The translations under genes were made by a program, and so were the position numbers. From Saprospira grandis str. Lewin (GTDB lineage: Bacteria; Bacteroidota; Bacteroidia; Chitinophagales; Saprospiraceae), in the NCBI RefSeq assembly GCF_000250635.1, contig NC_016940.1, forward strand, positions 682,001-746,000: 64,000 nt of DNA. The letters are read 5' to 3'. The notes under the pieces are model-generated. The model was not told the DNA's origin and did not search any database. It saw only the letters and a program-made list of their open reading frames with translations. Position 1 is the first letter of the stretch. Each line of letters begins with the position of its first letter. Positions 50,290-60,266 of the stretch are shown here, one piece after another.

Positions 50290-50652
50290 GGGGCCTGCCG
50301 CCTTCGGCGGCCGGGCCCTTGCGGGGCTCGCAAGCCTGCTCGGCCCTGCAGCCCTGCGGGCTTGGGTCTGGCCTGCGGCCACCCCTGCAGGCACCTAGGC
50401 CAATCCTCCCCTACTGCTCAGCTACAAGACGCTTCGCGCCTTCAAGCTTCGCAGGCTCGCGCCAAGCGCGCCCGGCCGGCGGCTGGCGGCGGCCACAACA
50501 TTCTCTGCACCTGAGCTAATCTACCCCTCAATATATTCCATTTCAGGCCTAGTCCTCCCCTGCGCCGCCCCCGCCTGGGGGCTGGGCTCCTTTGGCCTTG
50601 GAGGCCAAAGCGCCCAGCATTACGATGCCCCCCTCCGGGGCGCATCCCCCAT
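50282..50652 (+). repeat. Long dispersed element R18
   Basis: Inverted long partner of R17. Hairpin 1 GCCGCC-ttc-GGCGGC, hairpin 2 AGCCC-tgc-GGGCT (50350-50362), hairpin 3 GGCC-tgc-GGCC, then the shared 240-bp extension. It occupies most of the 481-bp gap 50226-50706 with terminators on both sides. Confidence 0.85.
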
Positions 50653-50684
50653 AAAAAAAGGGCTGTCGGAAAACCCGACAGCCC
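50653..50684 (-). terminator. Terminator of the giant SprB-like gene
   Basis: Stem GGGCTGTCGG/CCGACAGCCC with a seven-A run on the plus strand, 22 bp beyond the stop. Confidence 0.85.
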
Positions 50685-50706
50685 TAAAATCTATGGCGTC
50701 ATTAGA

Positions 50707-53700
50707 TTAACGAAGCAAATTCACCGCCCCGTTAATAATTGCCGTCTCTCCATCAATATAAAGTACCTCAGCATACCAAGCATAAGCCCCAGAATTCATT
50801 GGCTTGCCCTTAAAGCTACCATCCCAACCCTGCAAAGGATCATTAGGATCAAGGTCTACACCTTCATACACCAACTCGCCCCAGCGGTCATACACTCTAA
50901 ACACCAAAATCTGTTCTACCTTCTCATCGCCCTGAATAAAGAAGCGGTCATTATTCCCGTCATTATTCGGCGTAAAGGCCGTAGGTGCAGCGGCATTTCT
51001 AGGCTTCTCCATCTTCACCACAATCGAGCTATCCTGCATACAGCCAGAAGCATTCATGGCCGTAAACTGATAAATGCCCGACTCATAAGGCGTAATATCC
51101 ATCATTAGACTACTATCCAGCAATGCTCCAGAGTTAATCTCGGTCCACCACCAACTAGCTGCAGTCGTATCATTCAAGTCCGCAAAAAGCGTCAAGGTAT
51201 CGCCATACTCTAGCACATACTCCACCTCGCCCGAATCTAAGGCCGGACCAAAGCTCGTGATAAAGAAGGGATCTGCCGCTTCTACCGTCACCAAAGTATC
51301 AAAGAGACAACCATTGTTATCTTGGACATACAAAGGATAAATCCCCGCTTCCAAGCCCACAAAAAGGTTACCGCCCTGGAACGTCAAGCTATCTAGACTA
51401 TAAGTATAGCCGCCCAACAAAGTCGATCCGCCCGTTCCATCCAACTGAATGCTTCCGTTCGCATCGCCTACACAGGCCACGCCTGTAATATTGAGGTTGC
51501 CAATACCTACTTCCGTCGGATTCGCCAAGCTAATACTCGTATCTACCTTACATCCGTTGGCATCTTCCACATTAAGCGTATAGTTGCCTGCCGCTATGCT
51601 ATCCAAACTAGGCGTTAGCGCCCCATTGGACCATAGATAACTATAAGGCGAAGTTCCACCAGCTACTGTAGAGCCCAATGCTCCTGTACTGTTGTTGTAG
51701 CAATCTACCGCTCGAACTTGGTTCAAGCTCAACTCTAGTTCCGCAGGCTGAGCCACTTGGTAGCTAAAGCTATCCACACAGCCACTAATCGATTGGACCA
51801 CCACGCCATATTGGCCAGCAGCTACAGCCGTAATGCTTGTGCCCACAACTCCATTGCTCCAGTAACTCGCCTGCAAAGGCTCATTCGAGTTCGTAATGCT
51901 AATCGAACCCGTAGAAGCCCCATAGCAATCTACATCATCAATCGCTACCGTAATGCTCAAGGCCAAGGCCTCGTCTACTACTGCCGTATCTACCTGCGTA
52001 CAGCCATTAAGGTCGGTTACACTCACATAATAAGTGCCTGCAGAAAGGCCAGTCGCTACATTCGTCGTCTGACCCAAAGGATCTGACCACTGATAGCTTA
52101 GAGTTCCTGTTCCACCAGAAGCCATCACCTGAGCGCTTCCATCTGCGCTGCCTGTACAGCTTGCATCTGTTACATTCACTATTTGGCTACTGATTCCTGA
52201 GCTTTCATTTACTGTTGCCGAACGGACCACAAAACAGCCATTCGCATCTGTAATCGTCACACTATAGCTGCCTACTGTCAAGTTCGAATTTACATCCGTA
52301 CTCGCTCCATTCGACCAAGCATAAGTATAGTCTCCATTGCTGTTTGGCGTTCCACCACTCACAATGGCCGTAATTTGACCAGAGGCCCCACCAAAGCAAA
52401 GCGCATCCGCAGTATTTAGGGTCGCCACTAGCTCACTAGCGGGTTCACTCACTATAATCTGACTGTTGGTCACACAACCATTGGCATCCGTTACGCTGAC
52501 CACATAAGTACCTGCGGCCAAACCGCTAATACTTTGGCCAGTCATTCCGTTGGACCAAGCAAAGCTGTATGGTAGGGTTCCGCCACTCAAGAAGACCGTG
52601 GCCGTTCCATCGGCTCCCCCTTTACAGTTCACCGCCGTCATCCGAATCGTATCGACGACTAGGGCCGCAGGTTCTACCATATTGACATCCAAGGTCGTGC
52701 TACAGCCATTGGCATCTGTTGCCGTTACTGTATTTACTCCAGCGCCTAGGCTTGTTGCCATCGCTGTGGTCTCGCCATTGGGCCAGAGATAAGTATAAGG
52801 GGCAGTCCCTCCGCTAGCCACTACTGTAGCCGTTCCATCTTGATCGCCATTACAGCTAGGGTTACTGCTCGATACAAAGCTCAATACTACAGGATCTGGA
52901 TTTTGTAGCAAAACTTGTTCTGTTACAGAACAACCTTGGCTATCCACTACTACCACAGAGTAAGCGCCTGGCGCTAGGTTCATTGCGGTGGCTGTAGTTT
53001 GTCCATCCGACCAAAGGTAAGTATAAGGGGCGGTTCCTCCTGTGGGAACAGCTGTAGCGCTACCGCTATTCGCTCCAGCACAGGCGGCTGTATTGGTGCT
53101 AATCGTTGTAGTCAACAAGCTAGGCTCGCCAATCACGATGCTTTCTACTAGCTGACATGCATTGGCATCGGTTATCGTTACGCTATGCGTTCCTGCCGAT
53201 AGCCCTACTGCAGTCGCCGTTCCTTGGCCATCTGACCAGAAGTAAGTATAAGGCGTTGTTCCACCTTGTACGCTTACCGTAGCATTACCATCTGTACTTC
53301 CGTTACAGCTAGGTGCATTGGCGCTCATGCTAGCCGTTAGGGCGGCGGGCTCTTCTACTTCTGTAGTAGATACCATATCACAACCATTGGCATCGGTGAC
53401 CGTCACCTCATAAGTACCGGCCATTAGGCCCGTAATTGTGGCTCCCGTCATACCATTATCCCAGTTGTAGTTATAAGGAGGCGTTCCACCGCTAGCGCTT
53501 ACACTAGCCGTTCCATCGCTTCCACCTGCACAAGATACATCCGTATCGCTTAGGCTCAACTGAATGGCCGTGGGCTCTGTAATCGTTACCGAAATCGGCA
53601 ATACACAGTTGTTTCCATCTCGGACCTCTACGGTGTAGGTGCCTGCGCAGAGACCCGTAAAGTTATTATTGCTGCTAAACACATTGCCTGTTTGACCAGG

Positions 53701-56700
53701 ACCCAAAATGCGGTATTCATAGCCATTTACGCCCAAAGTACCCGTTCCAGATACTGCAGTAGCGATAATTTGGCCATCGCAATCATTAGCACAGAATACA
53801 TTCACTTGCTGGATCGTCGCATCCAAAGGTACTGGATCGGCTAAGCTGATGCTATCAATAGCGGTACAGCCAGAAGCATCCGTTACCGTTACGGCATAAG
53901 TCCCTGCCGCCAAGTTGCTAGCAATTGTACCGTTTTGAGCTTGGGCGCCAGACCAGGCATAAGTATAAGGGGCAATGCCACCACTAGCCGTAACCTGAGC
54001 CGCTCCATCTGCAGCGCCGGGGCAGCTAATTGCTGCGCCGTTGTAGTTCGAGTATTGTTGAACGTTGAGAATAATTTCTGCAGGTTGGCTAATAGTAATT
54101 GTATTACTAGCAGAACAACCTCGGCTATCTGTAGCCGTAAGCGTATACGTTCCAGCTCCTACATTGCTAAGATCTTCAGTAAGTTCTCCATTGGACCAAA
54201 CATAACTATAGTTAGGCGTACCACCCTGAGCATCGGCATCAATATTAGCATCTTCTTCACCAAAGCAACCAGCATCATTTGATCCAAGAAAGTTAACTTG
54301 AACTGCAGTAGCAGGCTCCCCAATCAAAGCATTATCTGTAATTGTACAGCCATTGAGATCGGTTACCGTTAGGCGGTAAGTACCAGCCGTCAAGTTATTG
54401 TTAATAGCTAAACCACTATTACTAGGCGACCAGCTATATACATAAGGAGCAGTACCTCCGGCCACTGTTGCCGTTGCTTGTCCATCATTACCAAAGCGAC
54501 AACTTACAGAGTCTGTAGCCACGCTAAGTTGTAAAGGAGTGGGGCTGCTCACCTGAGCGCTATCGATATAGACACATGCATTTGCATCAGTTACAGTTAC
54601 ATAATACTGTTGTGCAGACAAGCCAGTAGCTGTTTGTGTCGTCTGGCCATTTGACCAGTTATAGCTATAGCCGGCGGTTCCGCCAGTAGCATTCACAGTA
54701 AGTTCGCCATCTGTATTATAAGAACAACTAATGCTATTCGCTATAAAGGTGGCGCTGATCGCCGTAGGCTCTGTAATCTGAATACAAGTATCATGAAAAC
54801 AACCATTCACATCGGTCACCGTCACACAAATAGGACCAGCAGCTAAGCCAGTAGCTGTTTGTGTTGTTTGTCCATCGGCCCAAAGGTAAGTATAAGGTGC
54901 AGATCCATTGGCTGGGGTAATCGTAGCCGTAGCATCATTTCCACCTTGGCAAGAAACCATACTAGCGCTTGCGGTAGAAGTAATCACGACTCCATTACTC
55001 ACTACAATGCTATCAATAAGCTGACAGCCATTATCATCTGTTACCGTTACAGTATAAGTTGCAGCGGCTAAGTTAGTAGCTGTAGCTGTAGTTTGAGCAT
55101 TGGGATCATTCCAGAGATAGGTATAAGGAGCAGTACCATCCGCAACAGTGACGGTGGTACTTCCACTAGCTTGGCCAAAACAAGCAGCATCTACTGCGCT
55201 GAGGCTAGCAGAAAGTGCTGCAGCAGGCTCATTCACTACAATAGAATTTGTATACAAACAAGCATTAGCATCTGTAACACTAACTGTATAAGTTCCTGCC
55301 ATCAAGTTATTGGCTGTGGGTGTATTCTGAGCATTGAGATCACTCCAGAGATAAGTATAAGGAGCAACTCCACCAGTGACTACAGCAGAAGCAGATCCAT
55401 CTGAACCAGCAAAACAATTAACATCGGTATTGCTCATTGTAATGCTTACCGCAGTAGGCTCTGAAATGACTACCTGATCCGTTACACTACAGCTATTAGC
55501 GTCTGTAATTGTTACATTATAGGTTCCAGCAATAAGATTTGTTGCTGTTGCTGTTGTTTGGTTCAGTCCATCATCCCAGCTATAGCTATAGGGAGTGGTT
55601 CCACCTTGTGGAGTTGTCGTTGCTTCTCCATCGTTGCCTGTATTACAGCTAACATCTTGGCCCGTTGAAGTAGTAGACAAAGCTGTAGGCTCTCCGATAG
55701 TTACGGTAGTACTCACGCCACAAGCCAAACTAGCATCATTAACTTCAAAAGTATAAGTACCAGCGGCTAGTCCTGAAAAGCTCGGACTAGCTTGTACAGT
55801 ACCTAGAGTTGGTGCTGTTTGTTGGAAACTCAAGCTTCCAATATCATTACTTACTGAAAAACCTACACTACCATCTGCAAAGCCGTTACAGCTTGCATCT
55901 GTTTGGTTATTTACAGTAAGAATAAGCGGACAACTTAGGCTTGTACAAGTAATAGAATCAATAGGGTTGGGGCAAATTCCTGTACCGCCCAAAGCGCGCA
56001 CATAAATATGCACCGAAGTGCTAGGTGGCAGCCCATTTACTGTATGGCTAAGCGTTCCTGTTGGGCTGATCCAAGTTAGGCCAGAGTCTAGGCTGACCTC
56101 ATAACCTGTAGCCGAAGCCACTGCGGCCCAATCAAATGTAATATCATTAGCAGTCGTGTTTCCACAGCTTAAGGTTGGAGCAGCAAGAGAGTTACCCACC
56201 TCAATGCGAATAGAATCTACATAGGTACAGCCCACAGCATCCGTTAAGGTCACACTATAATCTGAGCTTACTGTTGGTCCAGCTGCAGGGTTGGCGCAGG
56301 TCGTACAGCTCAAATTGGGGCCAGACCAAAGGTAGGTATTACTAGCCGATGAGGGCGCAAAATGAATAGACCAGTTGTTAATTGTTCCAGCAGCTCCCAA
56401 CGCATTATGCGATACAGCCAAAGACCAAGTTCCATTACTTGCTCCTAGGTTGAGGTTAGAGAAGGGTTCTTCTGGACTAAGATCCGCATTAGGGGGAATA
56501 ACTGTAAATGGTCCAGAATAAGCAGTTACAGAGGTGGCTGCTGTAGGAGAAAAACAAACATTGGTATAAGCCCCCGTGTTAATTCCTCCATTACCACTAG
56601 ATAGGTCAATGCTATCTCCTGATGGAGAAACTAAAGTCAAGTTAATATTAGAAGTAGGGTTGTTGGTAATATCCACACAAACAGAGTCGATACTTCCGCT

Positions 56701-58056
56701 AGTTAGGGTGAGGGGCGAAACGCCTGCCACTGTAATATCAGAGCGGACATAGCCACCAGAGTTGATTCCTACGCTATTCGGGTTACTAAATATAGAAGGC
56801 GTTGTTATAGCCCCTGGTAAATTAGCAGAAAGATAAGTTGAGTCGCCATTACAAACCGTATCGGGAGCGGCTGTAATTAGGGTGGCCCCTGTATCGCAGC
56901 AGACAATCACGGTTTGCATATCGGTTCCTACACAGCCATCTCCACTATCCCAATTGTAGCTAATGGCGTGCACGCCACCGCCAGCGGCAGCGGGGTCCCA
57001 ACTAGCCGTACCATTTCCATTATCGACTACGCCTGGTCCAGAAAAAGTACCCGTACCTTCGGGAGTACCTAAGTTAATAATGGTACATCCGGCCCCACCA
57101 TTGAGGGCTGTATTTGAGATAATTGTATTGGAGCCTGACATTCGGATTTCGTTAATAAATGTTCCGCTGCTGGCCAAATCGCACCACTCCATAGAATAAG
57201 AAGTAGCTGGATCTAGGTACTCGATAGTTGCTTGGAACTGGCTATTGCTAGGCAATTGGCCTTGATAGTTCCCCCCTGTATTAGAAGGCCCCCAATAGGC
57301 AATGATATTCCCCGTTGCATTGGGTCCATCATATACGCGCAAAATATTCTGCGTAGCAGAAAAAGCGTCGGTAATGATATCAAAATAGAAGCCGGGGGTA
57401 ATTCCGAGATTGCCTGGAGATGCGCTAGTGGGATCTGCAGTTAATGTCACTGCACTACCCGTACAATCATAAGGACTGTTAGCCGTCAGGTCATTAAACT
57501 GAACAGGAGCACAGGGCAAAAGGATACTACAATCCGTAGATCCTGTTCCCCCCGTTTGGTTTGCCGAAATTTGGGTAGGTTGATTTGAGAAGTTGGTAAT
57601 CAACAGAATGTATACATCTCCTGCGGCGGCATTGTTAATAGTTACCGTTTCAAAGGCGTTGGCCGAGTAGCTACAGGACTCAATAGCGCTTCCTGCCCCC
57701 CCATTACCGAGGTTGCCGCATTGGCCCAAGGCCACACCCAAGTTGTTAAATGGTCCATAGAGGATAAAATCAACATCTACAGAGTTCGTATTGACCAAAT
57801 CAATAATTAGGTTACCGGGCTGATCAATTTGTAGGTAATACCAGGCTGGGTTAGGCTGAGAGCCTAGGCATCCGTAGTTATTGCCGGCTGGGGCGGCGGG
57901 TTGGTTGGTCCCTGCAGGGAAGGTAATCCCCGAGCCAGAACAAAAGGGCTCTGAGGCTGCACATGTGGCGCCTTGAGCCGAGGCTGCTGCTGGCATAAGC
58001 AGCAGAGCCAAAAGTGGTAAAAGGAAAAATCGAGTCATCTGCTGGTAGGATAGCAT
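50707..58056 (-). CDS. Giant SprB-repeat adhesin with T9SS type B sorting domain
   Basis: A 2449-aa surface protein (2443 from the ATG at 58038, which gives a cleaner signal peptide ending PAAASAQG). In order: an N-terminal pre-peptidase-like domain, a CUB-like domain, a proprotein-convertase P-like domain (DSVCVDITNN...NNWSIHF, near residues 450-560), and a fibronectin-III-like domain (near 620-700). Then come about 20 SprB repeats of about 70-80 residues of the form C-x-G-x2-DG-x-A...GGTxPYTYxWS-DG...L-x-AGTYxVTVTDANGC. The protein ends with a type B CTD (FTPNNDGNNDRF...VYDRWGELVYEG...SGAYAWYAEV). The SprB family carries gliding motility adhesins in Flavobacterium; a gliding, adhesion or prey-binding role here is inferred. 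Confidence 0.95.
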   Translation of the reverse strand: MLSYQQMTRFFLLPLLALLLMPAAASAQGATCAASEPFCSGSGITFPAGTNQPAAPAGNNYGCLGSQPNPAWYYLQIDQPGNLIIDLVNTNSVDVDFILYGPFNNLGVALGQCGNLGNGGAGSAIESCSYSANAFETVTINNAAAGDVYILLITNFSNQPTQISANQTGGTGSTDCSILLPCAPVQFNDLTANSPYDCTGSAVTLTADPTSASPGNLGITPGFYFDIITDAFSATQNILRVYDGPNATGNIIAYWGPSNTGGNYQGQLPSNSQFQATIEYLDPATSYSMEWCDLASSGTFINEIRMSGSNTIISNTALNGGAGCTIINLGTPEGTGTFSGPGVVDNGNGTASWDPAAAGGGVHAISYNWDSGDGCVGTDMQTVIVCCDTGATLITAAPDTVCNGDSTYLSANLPGAITTPSIFSNPNSVGINSGGYVRSDITVAGVSPLTLTSGSIDSVCVDITNNPTSNINLTLVSPSGDSIDLSSGNGGINTGAYTNVCFSPTAATSVTAYSGPFTVIPPNADLSPEEPFSNLNLGASNGTWSLAVSHNALGAAGTINNWSIHFAPSSASNTYLWSGPNLSCTTCANPAAGPTVSSDYSVTLTDAVGCTYVDSIRIEVGNSLAAPTLSCGNTTANDITFDWAAVASATGYEVSLDSGLTWISPTGTLSHTVNGLPPSTSVHIYVRALGGTGICPNPIDSITCTSLSCPLILTVNNQTDASCNGFADGSVGFSVSNDIGSLSFQQTAPTLGTVQASPSFSGLAAGTYTFEVNDASLACGVSTTVTIGEPTALSTTSTGQDVSCNTGNDGEATTTPQGGTTPYSYSWDDGLNQTTATATNLIAGTYNVTITDANSCSVTDQVVISEPTAVSITMSNTDVNCFAGSDGSASAVVTGGVAPYTYLWSDLNAQNTPTANNLMAGTYTVSVTDANACLYTNSIVVNEPAAALSASLSAVDAACFGQASGSTTVTVADGTAPYTYLWNDPNAQTTATATNLAAATYTVTVTDDNGCQLIDSIVVSNGVVITSTASASMVSCQGGNDATATITPANGSAPYTYLWADGQTTQTATGLAAGPICVTVTDVNGCFHDTCIQITEPTAISATFIANSISCSYNTDGELTVNATGGTAGYSYNWSNGQTTQTATGLSAQQYYVTVTDANACVYIDSAQVSSPTPLQLSVATDSVSCRFGNDGQATATVAGGTAPYVYSWSPSNSGLAINNNLTAGTYRLTVTDLNGCTITDNALIGEPATAVQVNFLGSNDAGCFGEEDANIDADAQGGTPNYSYVWSNGELTEDLSNVGAGTYTLTATDSRGCSASNTITISQPAEIILNVQQYSNYNGAAISCPGAADGAAQVTASGGIAPYTYAWSGAQAQNGTIASNLAAGTYAVTVTDASGCTAIDSISLADPVPLDATIQQVNVFCANDCDGQIIATAVSGTGTLGVNGYEYRILGPGQTGNVFSSNNNFTGLCAGTYTVEVRDGNNCVLPISVTITEPTAIQLSLSDTDVSCAGGSDGTASVSASGGTPPYNYNWDNGMTGATITGLMAGTYEVTVTDANGCDMVSTTEVEEPAALTASMSANAPSCNGSTDGNATVSVQGGTTPYTYFWSDGQGTATAVGLSAGTHSVTITDANACQLVESIVIGEPSLLTTTISTNTAACAGANSGSATAVPTGGTAPYTYLWSDGQTTATAMNLAPGAYSVVVVDSQGCSVTEQVLLQNPDPVVLSFVSSSNPSCNGDQDGTATVVASGGTAPYTYLWPNGETTAMATSLGAGVNTVTATDANGCSTTLDVNMVEPAALVVDTIRMTAVNCKGGADGTATVFLSGGTLPYSFAWSNGMTGQSISGLAAGTYVVSVTDANGCVTNSQIIVSEPASELVATLNTADALCFGGASGQITAIVSGGTPNSNGDYTYAWSNGASTDVNSNLTVGSYSVTITDANGCFVVRSATVNESSGISSQIVNVTDASCTGSADGSAQVMASGGTGTLSYQWSDPLGQTTNVATGLSAGTYYVSVTDLNGCTQVDTAVVDEALALSITVAIDDVDCYGASTGSISITNSNEPLQASYWSNGVVGTSITAVAAGQYGVVVQSISGCVDSFSYQVAQPAELELSLNQVRAVDCYNNSTGALGSTVAGGTSPYSYLWSNGALTPSLDSIAAGNYTLNVEDANGCKVDTSISLANPTEVGIGNLNITGVACVGDANGSIQLDGTGGSTLLGGYTYSLDSLTFQGGNLFVGLEAGIYPLYVQDNNGCLFDTLVTVEAADPFFITSFGPALDSGEVEYVLEYGDTLTLFADLNDTTAASWWWTEINSGALLDSSLMMDITPYESGIYQFTAMNASGCMQDSSIVVKMEKPRNAAAPTAFTPNNDGNNDRFFIQGDEKVEQILVFRVYDRWGELVYEGVDLDPNDPLQGWDGSFKGKPMNSGAYAWYAEVLYIDGETAIINGAVNLLR

Positions 58057-58074
58057 AGATTTTAGCTTGATTTA

Positions 58075-58090
58075 AGAGGCTATAGCCTCT
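58075..58090. repeat. 16-bp palindrome in leader of the giant gene
   Basis: AGAGGCTATAGCCTCT, a perfect palindrome 19 bp upstream of the ATG of the SprB-like gene. It could be an operator or an RNA hairpin near the start. Confidence 0.55.
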
Positions 58091-58095
58091 AAGCG

Positions 58096-58118
58096 ATAAA
58101 AAAAAGCGCTAGGCGCTT
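58096..58118 (-). terminator. Terminator upstream of the giant gene
   Basis: Stem AAGCGC/GCGCTT with a 3-base loop followed on the minus strand by eight Ts. It would stop read-through from the BlaI/M56 unit after R19. Confidence 0.65.
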
Positions 58119-58140
58119 GATTTGTGGGGGGGAATATACG

Positions 58141-58288
58141 GTTCTACAGGCCCCGAAGGGGCCGCAGGCTTAGGGATGGATAGCAGTGGCCCGAAGGGCC
58201 AGACCGAAGCGCTTTAGCGCTGAAGGGCCGAGCGAACAGCGAGCTGCGACAGAGCCCGACCCCGAAGGAACTGAGGGGGAAGCCCCTC
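58141..58288 (-). repeat. Dispersed intergenic element R19
   Basis: Starts TTCTACAGGCCCC with a GGCCCC-gaa-GGGGCC hairpin. Hairpin 2 AGCGCT-tt-AGCGCT, hairpin 3 GGCCC/GGGCC, ends near GAAGCCCC, 16 bp from the small secreted gene stop. Confidence 0.88.
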
Positions 58289-58303
58289 CTCCTTCTGCAT
58301 CTC

Positions 58304-58600
58304 CTATTTAGTCGCCTTGTTTTGTTTGGCTAGGCGGGCTCTTTCTTCATTTTCTAGAGCTAGCGCTTTTTTGCGGCGAGCGAGGGCGGCCTCATATTTG
58401 GCCACCGTACCGTCGGCAATGCGGGCTGGATTTTGTTTGGCCTGCGCCAGTTCTTTTTCTAGGCGATTTACTTCCTCTGCATTTGTAGGCAGTTGGCGAA
58501 CATTCGTGCTAATTTTTGGGCCAGTTTGTTGTTGAGCCTGAGCCGAATGCCCCATAAAAAGCGCTAAAACGACGAAGGCAGAAGCAAATATATTTTTCAT
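58304..58600 (-). CDS. Small secreted coiled-coil protein
   Basis: A 98-aa protein with a signal peptide of about 22 residues (MGHSAQAQ). The mature part is a single charged amphipathic helix rich in Ala, Glu, Lys and Arg, probably coiled coil. No family recognised. It lies 71 bp downstream of the M56 peptidase gene and could belong to that unit, as a target or partner; this is a guess. A hairpin with eight Ts lies beyond the following repeat. Confidence 0.55.
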   Translation of the reverse strand: MKNIFASAFVVLALFMGHSAQAQQQTGPKISTNVRQLPTNAEEVNRLEKELAQAKQNPARIADGTVAKYEAALARRKKALALENEERARLAKQNKATK

Positions 58601-58671
58601 TTAACTGTAGTTTGATTGATCTTAAAACGTATGCATTGGCTATTCTGCTGTATGTCCTTATATAACGTAGA

Positions 58672-59745
58672 CTAGCCGTTTTCTGTATTTTTGAGCGGCA
58701 AAAACTGTTCTTTTTTTATGCTTGTTGGCTGCTCTAACTGCCGATGTAGTGGAAAATAAAGGCTAACGGAGAGCAGAAAAAGCCCTGATAATAAACAGAT
58801 TTGCAAGAGTTGAAACTGCTTTTTTGTGCAGCCTTTTGGAGCAGCCTGAAAAAGTAGGGCCTCTAAACGTCTTTGCAATTTTTTCTTAGCCAAAAAGAAG
58901 GCCAAAGCCTGACCTTTTTGCTGAAAGGCGGTCATCTTGAGGAGCATTTCGGCATAATTTCGGCGGCTGGGCAGCCGCTGAGCAGCATAATCATCGGCCA
59001 AAAGCTCGTTGATTTCCAAGAGTTCTTTGCGAAAAACGTAGTAGAGCGGATGCCAAAACCAAAAAACTTGCAGCAGGCCCAGAAAATATCCAGCCCAGCT
59101 ATCTCGGCCCTTGAGGTGGCCCAGCTCATGATAAAAAGCGGCCTCTTGCTCGGCCTCCGTAAGGCGATCTAGGGCTGGCGACCATAAAATGTAGTGCCGC
59201 AGCAGGCTAAATGTGCTGAAAGGATAGACCTTATAGCCCTTGGGGTAAAGCATCTGATAAGACAGATTTTCTAGCTGTCGATCTTCGGCATAGGATTCTC
59301 TACGCAGCCAAAGCAAGCCCCCAAAACGCCATAAAAAACGCAGCAAAAAGTAGCTGGCAAAAAGCAAAAACAACCACTCTAGGGCCCAACGCAGCTCCAT
59401 CATACGGTCATAATAGGGGTTGGGCTGAAAATCGACCAAGCCAGCCTTTTGCTTGATTTCACAATGGCAAATGCCCTCGCTATTATTCGCCGATTTATAA
59501 CAAGACAACAACTGCGGATCCTCAATATCTACCTGATTCCAGCCCTCATAACTCTCATAATCAATCCATGTCTTCTCAAAATGATGCTCCAAAGAAGGCA
59601 TGAGCGTAGGCAAAAGCAAGGCCGCCAACAAAAAAGTCCAAATAAATAATTTTCGATTCTGCCAAGACAATTGCTTTCTTAAGGCCCAATAAAAGAGCGC
59701 CCCTGCAGCCAAAAGTAGCGCAGAAAGTAGTAGAAAAATTAGCAT
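58672..59745 (-). CDS. M56-family (BlaR1-like) membrane metallopeptidase
   Basis: A 357-aa membrane protein with about four hydrophobic segments. The zinc-binding motif is HELGH near residues 207-211 (FYHELGHLKGRDSW), with the third ligand in the downstream ELLADDYA near residue 245. This is the protease half of BlaR1/MecR1; the extracellular penicillin-binding domain is absent and only a short C-terminal extracytoplasmic tail follows the last helix. It should cleave the BlaI-type repressor encoded 9 bp upstream in the same unit. Signal unknown. Confidence 0.88.
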   Translation of the reverse strand: MLIFLLLSALLLAAGALFYWALRKQLSWQNRKLFIWTFLLAALLLPTLMPSLEHHFEKTWIDYESYEGWNQVDIEDPQLLSCYKSANNSEGICHCEIKQKAGLVDFQPNPYYDRMMELRWALEWLFLLFASYFLLRFLWRFGGLLWLRRESYAEDRQLENLSYQMLYPKGYKVYPFSTFSLLRHYILWSPALDRLTEAEQEAAFYHELGHLKGRDSWAGYFLGLLQVFWFWHPLYYVFRKELLEINELLADDYAAQRLPSRRNYAEMLLKMTAFQQKGQALAFFLAKKKLQRRLEALLFQAAPKGCTKKQFQLLQICLLSGLFLLSVSLYFPLHRQLEQPTSIKKEQFLPLKNTENG

Positions 59746-59754
59746 AAGCAGATT

Positions 59755-60123
59755 TTATCGGTCCAATAATTTTTTGAGCTCTTCTAGCTCCGCATCCGTC
59801 ATATTTTCCTGCTCAATCAAGGCAGAAAGCAAGGACTGCACAGAACCCGAAAAGACTTTCTCTACGGCATTTTCCAAAAAGTCTTGCTGATAACTTTCCT
59901 TAGACACCAGGGGATAGTACTGATGACTCCGCCCCTTTTCCATATGCCCAATGTACTTTTTTTTGTCTTGCAAAATGCGCACTATCGTAGAAACGGTATT
60001 ATAGGCCGGTTTGCTGGCCTCGGGCCAATGCGCCAAGATATCTTTAATATAGGCCCGCTCCAATTTCCATAAAATATCCATCACCTTTAGCTCCAAAGGC
60101 GTGAGCATAATTTTCTTTTCCAT
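59755..60123 (-). CDS. BlaI/MecI/CopY-family transcriptional repressor
   Basis: A 122-aa penicillinase-repressor family protein. LTPLELKVMDILWKL and PAYNTVSTIVRILQDKKKYIGHMEKGRSHQYYPLVS are the winged-helix core, and the C-terminal part is the dimerisation helix pair. It represses its own operon until it is cleaved by the M56 partner encoded 9 bp downstream. It is divergent from the glucosaminidase gene, which may also be controlled; no clear TACA/TGTA operator is seen. Confidence 0.9.
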   Translation of the reverse strand: MEKKIMLTPLELKVMDILWKLERAYIKDILAHWPEASKPAYNTVSTIVRILQDKKKYIGHMEKGRSHQYYPLVSKESYQQDFLENAVEKVFSGSVQSLLSALIEQENMTDAELEELKKLLDR

Positions 60124-60266
60124 AAGCTTTAGTTATTTTTCCGCCCAAAAATAAGGCTTTTTCTGCTTTGCCTAAAAGTTCAACGCTAAAGACCACAATA
60201 TTTAACCCAAAGGAACGTCTTAAAGCCCGAAAAGTCACTTTTTTATCCGCAAAAACAAAAGTTTTC

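Noticed and set aside
55093-55404. Plus-strand frames inside the giant SprB-like gene
   Set aside because: Shadow frames of a repetitive coding sequence; codon use and repeats belong to the minus-strand protein.
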